Assembly (NCBI GenBank): GCA_947568835.1
Contig: OX387605.1
Span: 2,790,001 to 2,854,000 of the forward strand
Length of the DNA: 64,000 nucleotides
Direction: 5' to 3'
Origin: Protonemura montana
Lineage: Eukaryota > Arthropoda > Insecta > Plecoptera > Nemouridae
The notes below the pieces were generated by a model. That model was not told the origin of the DNA. It did not search any database and saw only the letters and a list, made by a program, of their open reading frames with translations. The translations under genes and the position numbers were made by a program. Of the stretch, positions 56,401 to 64,000 are shown one piece after another. Every line of letters starts with the position of its first letter. Positions within the stretch are counted from its first letter, which is position 1.

Positions 56401-59400
56401 TGGCTTTTTGAGACGATTTTAGTGTATTTGATGATTATACGATTTTTGAAACGTTTATAGTGTTCATAATAATAAAATCCCCGCGCATTGCAAGCGTTTG
56501 CAATTTAAATAAGATTTCATCTAAATATACCAGTGCTATGCATTGTCGAAGGAATTGGGCACCACTATTGAATTCCACATAACGACCTTATTGGCATGTT
56601 GCAAGTGTGATCCCAATACAACTTGTAATAATTCCTGCACATGCTACCCAGTTATCTTCAACACTCGCTTCTGCTGCTTGTAATGATAATCGATGACCCA
56701 TCGCATATCCCATACTGTGACTGCAATTAAACTCCCGCGGTGGTAATTGCATCTGCAGTGCAATGGTGCCAAATAAATGTTGCATATTATGTAAATTTAA
56801 TTCCCGTAACCCAGATGTCGCTGATCCCTGCACATAGCACCCCACACGACGGGGTTTCCTTCTAGATATGCACTGTATATAAGATTGAATGTGTGTACTT
56901 GTACAGGTAGGTTGCTAAGACCTAGCTTTATATTCTCAAATGCAAATTGGTAACGACGCTGACGCATGCGATGTGCCGTGTTGCGATTCTATGGCGTGCA
57001 CGATGCGGTCAGAACCACGAGGCAGTTTTTATGGCGGCGACTTCGGTTGTTTCTCACTTCCACCCTCGACCCTTCCCACAACGTCGTGCGTAGACAAATC
57101 TGTGCGTACTGCATTGGCCAGTAACGAGAAGGTACGCAAGAAAATGAGAGGCTTGTGTTTGGAAACTTATTAAGGTCAAGGTTAATTAAAGTAGTTAAAA
57201 AAAATGTTTGGACGAAACAATCACTCTTGGGTTGCAAAACGAATCTTGGGTACAAAAACGCGACTCCGGTTGTAGGAACGTAAGGAGTTCCAAGGTCTCA
57301 GGGCAATCGGTTTAAAATCGCTCTATCTCTGCTACCCCGTCCACTACACCCCAAGTTCTTGACTGTCTATCAGAATGGAGTCTGTCAAACGCCTGTACAA
57401 TGAAGGTGGGGGTGGTCTAGTATAGGTAATGGTCGATCAGGCCAACGTCGACAGTCCCTGCCCCGCGTCGGGCGATCCCCTATCTCCGTCGCGCTATCGC
57501 AGGCAAAAGAAATCTGCACTGCGCTTGACCTTTGGGCAAGGGAATAAGCCACGCGAAAACAAAATCTCGTGATCGCGGGCAAAGAAAATATGTACTACCT
57601 TTAAAGAAAGCAAGGGAAACGTGACCCCTTGGTAAATGGCAGTGACCTAGCCTGTAAAATAGAGACACGTTCAAAACAGAACCAAAAACACTTTTTAGCA
57701 ATGTTTAGTTTTTACACAATTGACGCATTTTTGGAAATTGAGTGTAAAGTGTGGATATTTCCAGGCTCTAGCTCAGTGACTGCGAATTCGAATCGGTGCT
57801 TACGGGGGTAACCGTATGGGTTTTTACTTTTTATAACTGTTCCTGTATGTTTTAATACAATTTCTAAAGCTCGTAATTTTGTTGACATTTATTAAAAAAG
57901 TTTTAATGTAATTACAAATAGGCAGCGGCACATTGAATGTACTCGAAATGTAATAAATTAACATTCCCCCCCCCCCCCCCCCTCTCTCCCCCCTATGCCA
58001 GTAAATGAGCGCCTAACTGTGTGTTAGTTTAGTGCTGGTGATTGATTTGTGCTTTGTGTTGTGGTGTCAACATGGAATCCAGTCAAAGCCAGTGATCGAA
58101 TCATTCCAGTGGCACTCCATGCAAGCTTCCTCCTGCTGCTCGTTAGGGAGTGAATAAATATCCTCGCGGGATGTCTCACCGGATTCCCGATACCCCTCGG
58201 GTTGAGCGAAACTAGACACAATCTAGCTGGCGGAAGTCGTAGGAGTCGAGATGTCAGGTGCATTACATTCAACAAGTCTTTGCTGAGTGTTTACTCTTCT
58301 CGAGTCTATCTCAAACCCCACCCACGGAGCCTGGAAGTACTCCACTTGTTCGAATAAAACGAAAACGTTCTAACGAGAAAAAAATATGCGGTACTATCTA
58401 AAAGTGCGATCTCGGTGCTGGAATAGCACCCTGTTATAATGTGACGCCCGTTTCTTTAGCGCGACCGACAGCTGAGCTGGACGTTGGTGCAGCTCTCGGG
58501 CGTGGTGGTGTGCAGCTGGGTAGTGGGCTCGGCGTCGGACCTCAGCCTGGTCTGGAAGCTGGTTGTGCTGGGCGCGCTGGTCGCGCTGGTCGCCGGCGTC
58601 TGGCGCACCAGCCTGGTCGAGCTGGTCGACGACATCATCCGATACGAGACGCTTCGCGTGAGGCGACGGCGAGCCCTCGACGTCGACGAAACGGCAGAGT
58701 GGTTTAACTTTCTGCTCAACAGATGGTAAGTCACCAGGCGTACTTTTCGAACTTTACTTGAGCACTTCTTACTTTGGCATTATAGATTTCAACTACCAAC
58801 TGTCAGACCTGTCAACTGTCAGTTTCACAGATCTGCGGTCTCACGTGTTTGGCCACACCAATATCTACTTGCAATAATTTTCTGTCGTTCAGCTATTTGC
58901 CCTTTTGTACTTTTAACAATACGCCTGAAAAAACACATGAAAACATTTTGTATCGGCGAGATATTATTCTGATTGTGATCTGTGACTTTACATCGCAAAA
59001 ATCTACGCAGTTTGTGTTCCCTTTCTTTTGTCGCATTCGACGAGGTCCGGACACAGGATACTTGTATGTGTGAGTCCATTGCTCTCAGGTCGTCAAATTT
59101 CGCTAAGACTTCTTTCGAAACGCGATATCTGCCAGTGACTGGGCACTTATTCTCACTTTTCTTCGCCTAATGGCCTCGAGTCCTGTTAGTCCAGTGGCCG
59201 AGATCGCCGTCGTGTTTCGAGGTGTCGCAGTATCCCGCATATTTCACGGGGAAACTGTCACTGGCAAATGAAAACGCGTGTTAAGTAATGCTATGTCGTG
59301 CGGGCAAAAATAAATCGGTTCCTTGTGTCAAGTCACCTATCACTTATATACCATCACTCACCGCGCCCTGGTACCCGCCAACTTCCTCACAATCTTTTCA

Positions 59401-62400
59401 AGCGATTTTCACACATAATAAAGTTACACACAACGCTTTTGTGATTCTTTCGGTTTAAAAAGCTCATGTAGGACTTAATCCGCTTGGATCCAGTAAAAAA
59501 TGTACTACTTCCTTCTCTTTCATTCAAGGAAAATAAGCAGTTGTCTGCGGCCGCCGCTCGCTATTTTTGCAAGTTGTTTGCCACCTTAGTAAATCACCCA
59601 GAACGTAAACGTCCGCGAGGCCGCGATTCCGTTTATTGCTCCTGACTGGCAAATATTTTTGAATTTCACGAACATACAAAAGCAAATATTGTGTGGCATA
59701 TCGTACTCATGCCAGTCGGACAACCATTCTTTGTTGAGAGCCCTGGTCATGGTATTAATGTGCATGCTCACTGGTATTCGTTTGGCAATAAAAATGCCTT
59801 ACTTAGTGCCATCTGACTGGAGTCAGCCTCGCAGTGGGAGGGTCACGTGAGTCCCAAAGGTAATTGCAGACGTCCCAGTATGGTCGGTCAAGGCTGTGAT
59901 TGCAATTATCGGTACTTAAGCTGCCCCAGCTCGAACGATTGTTGTACAAGCTCGGCGCAAGGAATGGCCTGTGCGCCGTTCCATGCACGGTCTTATAGCG
60001 TTCAACCCAAAATGTTCGACCACTGAAACGGACGGGGCTTTGTTTTCGGTGACAGCTCCAAGCAGTTTTTATTTTTTTCCCAAGACAATAAAGTTATGGT
60101 CCATGAAACAAGTGCGCCGAAAAATCCCCTGACCTAACAATATCATCTTTCTGTGCTACGCTTAAGCTAGCCATTCTTTTCAATTTGTGTAGAAATCTCT
60201 TATACAAGCGCCCGTCATGGCGTCTATTGAATAAAATACCCGATTCGAAAGACTCGAATTATAAATTGTGAGCGGAATGTTGTGTTTTTCCCACAGGTGG
60301 ATCTTCAGTTCTCCAAGTCTCTTCACGATCGTCAAAGACCGTTTGGAGCCGCTGTTTAACGAAGCCAAGCCCGCCATCGTCGGTAAGTGGGCACTCCATT
60401 TACCTCGGGCGTTCTCAAGCAGTCTTCCGCCCCCCCCCCCCCCCCCCAACTGCGCCACAGTTCAGTAGAAATAAACCCGCATAGAAATAAAAAATCACAG
60501 AATCACTTCGACGGCTTCCGTTCTTGTCATACCTGATCTCAAGCTGCTCACTGAAATTTTCCTGAACGTCGCGCCTGCCGCATGAGAGCTTCAATCCCGA
60601 TCAAATTGTGTTGTTTTGAACGACGCGTGCCGCCCCACACATGCGCCTTTGCCACTCTTCCGGCACAATGTACTCCATGTACCTAGTGTGACGTGTACAC
60701 TGGGCTCATGACCCATCAATTGCGACCGAGACTGAGTACACATGGCCCCGGTCGCCAGACAAAGCGCGTGCTGCATGTGTGTGACGCGGCGGGGATGCCC
60801 ATACAATTTGAGATACTCCAAGTTGTATTCACAGATATTTATTTATTTCGGGCCGTCAGATACCCCGAATTATACGTTAAAAGTAACCGAGTCGACGACC
60901 CAAAAGCTAATCAATATCTCGACTGGATAGAAGCCTTGGGGTCTTGATACCATTTATATTAATGTTCCGAAATCACGCGCGTATCGCTGTAACGCTCTCG
61001 TTCCTTTTTTAAAATATCGGATACGAATCGAAAATTGTAACATGCATTTTTTATCGCTCCAATTCTTTGACCGCGCTACACAATTTGCCTCTCACGTATA
61101 TAGTTGTTCTTTTTTAATTGTGATTGACAGGAAAATCAATGTTTACCATAGAGACGTCGAATCCGAGCAATGTGTCAAAAATAATCGCCTGAGCCCGACA
61201 TCAATTATTATAACCTACGCACGTTTGGTTGGAGGGAAGTGCGTAGATCATTGGGGTGGACGGCATCATTAGCGTGCTACAGAGATAGAGACCTCTGGAA
61301 CATTAAAAATTTAAATAGCCGTAGTACCTACCCTTGCGCCGCAGTCATATTCCACGCTATCTTACCAGCTGTGTTATACCACAGCTATACAAGTATAACG
61401 ACCCTCGCCAAACATAGTATGCATGTGAATTCCCTCCATGTTATTGCCATGCCCTATTTGCATTGCTGTGAACCTTTCCTAGCTTTCATCATTATTATTC
61501 ACACAACAGCTAAACGTGACATAGAAGATTTGAAACGGGTGGGTTTGACATGGCTCGGTTGTGCAAGGAAATGTGCCCCATATAATTGCCCCGGGATAGA
61601 ATTTCCCAACGAAGCGCAGCGAACTCAATTGACGACCTCTGAAATATGGCGATGTGATTTTGGGCTGGCGTGCGATGGAAGGCACGTCCCCCGCGCCCGC
61701 AGGCTGCAAAACGTTTCAAAGCTTTTCCGCATTTTCCGACGGAATGTAGAAGTCAAACGCTAAAAAAGTTTGGCTAATCCGCTTTCGGAGTGGTTCGCGG
61801 AATTTCTTCCCCACGGCAGCGACAGAGGGATCGCTGCAGCCCTGCAGGGAGCACAAATAAAGTTACTGTAGATATCCATTTGTTCGGGCCTATGATGGAA
61901 AAGACCAGACAGAAACTTACCCGGCGAAGAAGAAATGTATTTTCTTGCTCCCTCTGGGCTCAAAATAATGATGTCCTGTTGATCAATATTCCGTGGAGGA
62001 TCGGAATTGATATTGTTTTATAATTTGGAGCAGGAAGAAACTCTTTTCCGAGCTAATGGTATGGAATTGATTCGCAAAAGATTCGAGTGAGAAACAAAAG
62101 CTAACTAACATCAGAAATGATCAAAGCTGCCGTTTATTAATTGCTAAAAAACAAAGCAAAATTTGACTCGATCCACGTTGCCAATAAAATAATTATTTGC
62201 AATCAAAGAGGGCGAATTATCTGAACAAAATCCATTATTTCAATGAAAGTCAGCGTATCGCTGTCTTGCCCTCCACACTTCGCGTTCAGAGCGCATGCTC
62301 ATTCGCTGTGTAATCACTTTTCATCGCGAGGGCGAACCACAATTTCTGCGTAGATTTCTATAAATGCGTGCTCCTAGCAATTTTCACATCACGTCTATCT

Positions 62401-63578
62401 ATCGTAAACATTAGGGCGGGCCGGGCCATGCTTCCAACATGCCGCCCAAATTGGTGTACGCAATTTGGAACTTTCAGGTATTTCTAATCGTCATATTCGG
62501 GTCTTGATGTAGTGGCAACGTATTATTGTCATAATTTCAATTCTGCGTTGCGAATGTTCGTCGCAGTTACGTACAACGATTTGACAATGGAACTGATGAA
62601 AATTTAATTCCGGGAAACACGAAGGAAAAGCTGCGCTGTCAAAGTTTTAATGATCCTGCTCGTGTACATTTTTTATTGCGTTGCGCATATTGTTCATGTT
62701 TCCGGCAAAGTTGCTTTCAATTACTCTTCAGTTTTTCATTGAAAAATGCTAAAATCAATAAAACTCTTCTAATTTCATTTCAAGCATAGAACTTGGAGCC
62801 ACCCCTAAGACCATGGTATTGGGTACACTTGAACGTGTGAATTCAACCTAATCGCTTGACAAATTAGACCAACTAAAAGTTTCAGTGGCTAAAACAAAGA
62901 AGGAGTTTAAGTGTGGCCATGCCCGACTACTGTCGCCCGCGTCCCAAAGTGCCACTTGCAGCAGGCCATCAACTTCAAAGCGAATGGTTTACAAAGGCCA
63001 GGCCAGGGAAATATTCACAAAGCACCCATCACAAAGGGCACCCGTCACAAAGCACGTGAGCACTGCGCTTGCGCTGCTTCGCGCGACGCTTTGAAAAATT
63101 AAATTTAATAACTCTCATGCTCCGAGGTATGCATCGTAGCCCACTCTGATAAAAGTAACCACGACCAGGAATCTCTTTGTTAAAAAACACGGCTAGATAT
63201 TAATTGTCTCAAGCCTTTGTCTGCGGGGTTGATCAACAATCTCCATGATGAACTGGGGTGGAGAAGTGACCCCCATGCTAAAAATAAAATCAGTCACAAC
63301 TCGCAACTTGATACCTTGAAACAGAAAGTGACGCCTAGAGACGTGTTGCGTGATAAAAGTGACTGGCAGAATGTATCCTGAACTTAAATTTGTTTTAAAA
63401 AATGACAAGTTTAATTTGAAAAATTAGAATTGGAAAGTTGTGTGGGGTTGAATTGTGAGTGAATGACTTGACAGGACTTTACTTTTTCCACTTTCAGAAA
63501 GCATCGAGCTCCGCCAGTTCACTTTGGGGGACCAGACACCTTACGTCAAATCTGTGCGAGTCTTCGACATCACACAAG
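47364..63578 (+). CDS. SMP-domain membrane protein (extended synaptotagmin/tricalbin type), 5' part
   Basis: Five exons with matching phases: 47364-47415, 52624-52757, 58460-58725, 60297-60382 and 63498-63578, encoding about 206 residues before the window ends. Residues about 69-110 form two hydrophobic segments with a short turn (LVQLSGVVVCSWVVG and WKLVVLGALVALVAGVW), a membrane hairpin. From about 133 the sequence reads ETAEWFNFLLNRWW, SPSLFTIVKDRLEPLFNEAKP and IELRQFTLGDQTPYVKSVRV, the start of an SMP lipid-transfer domain as in E-Syt/tricalbin proteins. These tether the ER to other membranes and move lipids; C2 domains would be expected downstream. The first exon is the least certain link because it lies 5.2 kb upstream and is short. 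Introns carry several transposon relics. Confidence 0.85.
47793..48941 (-). mobile_element. 1.15-kb TA-flanked DNA transposon, copy B (non-autonomous)
   Basis: Reverse-oriented twin of the element at 14520. The inverted-repeat ends begin GGGGAGACTGGGGC and finish in the inverse, with TA at both borders. The PHD-type finger relic is at 48169-48309 on the minus strand with the same flanking TGA stop as copy A. The two differ by scattered substitutions only, so both derive from one deleted master copy. Inserted in the first intron of the SMP-domain gene. Confidence 0.85.
48942..50957. other. Intron of SMP-domain gene
   Basis: No exon or RNA gene recognised. Contains a run of G at about 49549. 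Confidence 0.4.
50958..51045. repeat. Short tandem repeat, about 25-bp unit
   Basis: Repeats of CTATGCTAACCCATGCTAAC followed by ATA, about 3.5 units, themselves built from ATGCTAAC half-units. Confidence 0.8.
51381..51402. repeat. Homopolymer of 22 G
   Basis: Uninterrupted G tract preceded by AATGTC and followed by ATGTTT in an intron. Similar C or G runs occur at 55362 (11 G), 57966 and 60430. Confidence 0.9.
52624..52757 (+). CDS. SMP-domain gene, exon 2
   Basis: Acceptor TCCCCACTCAG, donor GTAAGT, 134 nt. Encodes WTRPRPDPEERQTPLGDDM and a Tyr/Asp-rich stretch ending LVHKAR, a probably disordered cytosolic N-terminus. The GC-rich composition contrasts with the introns. Confidence 0.75.
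52784..53582 (-). mobile_element. Harbinger-like DNA transposon relic
   Basis: The ends are imperfect inverted repeats (GGCCCGGACCCACAAAAGGG at left, GGCCCAGATCCACAAAGCGG at right, read inward). Inside, on the minus strand, lies a Myb/SANT-like DNA-binding reading frame (53325-53011). Such a Myb-like protein accompanies PIF/Harbinger transposases. No transposase is present and no clear target duplication is visible. It starts only 26 bases after SMP exon 2. Confidence 0.65.
53011..53325 (-). pseudogene. Myb/SANT-like transposon protein, frameshifted
   Basis: Begins with a basic stretch and KFTREENEVLVTNYAKHSVM, the first helix of a Myb/SANT-like domain. Near 53165 a one-base loss in an A run shifts the frame; the other frame continues with WQDIANAVNSVGFTTRS and VQNRWKEQKK, the third helix. 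A donor-like GTGAGT follows at about 53075. Related to Harbinger Myb proteins and NAIF1-type domains. Confidence 0.7.
53583..56286. other. Intron of SMP-domain gene
   Basis: A short threefold repeat of ATAGCTGTCCTCTCA lies at about 53690-53720. Open frames at 54,760 and 55,067 show no protein-like features. Nothing else seen. Confidence 0.4.
56287..56523 (-). mobile_element. tRNA-derived SINE, copy 5, with an inverted second tail
   Basis: 56287-56402 is a minus-strand copy: head GTGTCCAAAAAGCTCAATGG, B box GGTTCGAGTCC, tail GTTCATAATAATAAAA. From about 56440 a plus-strand tail (GTGTTCATAATAATAAAATC to AAATAAGATTTC) follows without a head. This repeats the outward-tail arrangement seen at 2136-2445. 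Confidence 0.8.
56524..58459. other. Intron of SMP-domain gene
   Basis: No supported exon. A C-rich tract (19 C) lies at 57966-57984. Confidence 0.4.
58460..58725 (+). CDS. SMP-domain gene, exon 3 (membrane hairpin and SMP start)
   Basis: Acceptor CGTTTCTTTAG, donor GTAAGT, 266 nt. Encodes both hydrophobic segments, the linker VELVDDIIRYETLRVRRRR and ETAEWFNFLLNR. Strongly GC-rich. Confidence 0.9.
58726..60296. other. Intron of SMP-domain gene
   Basis: Nothing recognised. Confidence 0.4.
60297..60382 (+). CDS. SMP-domain gene, exon 4
   Basis: Acceptor TTTTTCCCACAG, donor GTAAGT. Completes a Trp codon, then WIFSSPSLFTIVKDRLEPLF and NEAKPAIV, helix 1-2 of the SMP fold. Confidence 0.9.
60383..63497. 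other. Intron of SMP-domain gene
   Basis: A C tract (18 C) lies at 60430-60447, just after the exon. Open frames at 61,239 and 62,885 do not look coding. No RNA gene or mobile element recognised. Confidence 0.4.
63498..63578 (+). CDS. SMP-domain gene, exon 5 (gene continues off the window)
   Basis: Acceptor CACTTTCAG, donor GTGAGA, 81 nt, phase 1 out. Encodes ESIELRQFTLGDQTPYVKSV and RVFDITQ, the first beta strand of the SMP domain. Confidence 0.9.
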
Positions 63579-63834
63579 GTGAGAAATTGCCCGAAATAAG
63601 CTGGTGTCAAAATGACTGAAGCCATGTGAGAAAGAGTCCAGAACACAATGACCCTGAGAAATACAACCACAAACCGAAAAGCACACCGAATTGGTTTGGA
63701 GTGTTATCCACCGAAATCTTACTCTAAATTGCCAGGCATGGTCTTAAGCAGCCAAGAATCTGACAGAGGAAATTTGCCTGTTTAAAGGCAGGGAACTAAT
63801 GGCTAGCAAAAAATTACTGGTTCTCTTGAGTTCA

Positions 63835-64000
63835 CTGAAGTTAAGCAACACTGCGCTGGGTCAGGTGTTGGATGGGTGACCATCATACAGATGACCAGTT
63901 CTGTTCGGGAGAGAGTTTGGAGGTACAGAAACTAGCACAACAACTTCTCGATACCAATTTATTTGTGGAAGAATCCTGTTGATCGCGTTGTACTGTCCTT
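63835..64000 (+). mobile_element. 5S rRNA-derived SINE, copy 3 (cut by window end)
   Basis: TGAAGTTAAGCAACACTGCG and TGTTGGATGGGTGACCATCA, then CCAGTTCTGTTCGGGAG, as in the other two copies. The body runs off the window. It lies in the intron after SMP exon 5. Confidence 0.8.

Noticed and set aside
61239..61763. 174-codon plus-strand frame in the SMP intron
   Set aside because: No domain or start context. Its length is within what intronic sequence gives by chance.

Overview
The window reads as nuclear DNA of an invertebrate animal, most likely an arthropod. Its genes are split by spliceosomal introns, with GT/AG boundaries I could phase base by base. Gene density is low and introns run to several kilobases. 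The repeats include 5S-rRNA-derived and tRNA-derived SINEs, a Penelope-like relic, DNA-transposon relics and a 3-kb satellite. The arthropod placement rests mainly on the style of the 5S-like SINE head and is only moderately secure.

Layout. 1-9.4 kb holds no intact gene, only SINEs, a tandem foldback repeat and a broken partial copy of the neighbouring RNF216 gene. 9.4-23.1 kb (minus strand) is an RNF216/Triad3-type RBR E3 ubiquitin ligase that I could assemble in nine coding exons with consistent phases (about 1311 aa). Its 5' non-coding exon probably lies near 26.9 kb. 28.2-32.3 kb is repetitive: a 5S SINE with internal triplication, then about 73 copies of a 41-bp satellite with higher-order periodicity. 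32.8-35.9 kb (plus) is a long single-exon reading frame for an unrecognised protein, preceded by an inverted partial copy of its own middle. 37.0-37.6 kb (minus) is a short two-exon protein like the N-terminus of RNF180. 38.4-39.4 kb is a Penelope-like endonuclease relic between direct repeats. 40.5-42.3 kb is a divergent housekeeping pair: C1D (exosome cofactor, minus) and MRPS18A (mitochondrial ribosomal protein, plus). 47.4 kb to the right edge (plus) holds the first five recognisable exons of a membrane-anchored SMP-domain lipid-transfer protein (extended-synaptotagmin/tricalbin type), which continues beyond the window.

The genes do not form a pathway. The notable material is structural. 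Two 1.15-kb TA-flanked transposons with identical architecture carry a relic PHD-type finger. tRNA-SINEs occur as inverted pairs. RNF216 has a repeat-built C-terminus beside a 99-bp minisatellite that is open on both strands. A self-complementary arrangement lies upstream of the orphan gene. I found no evidence of a clearly new biological system; the orphan gene with its inverted self-copy and the TA-flanked element family are the best leads.
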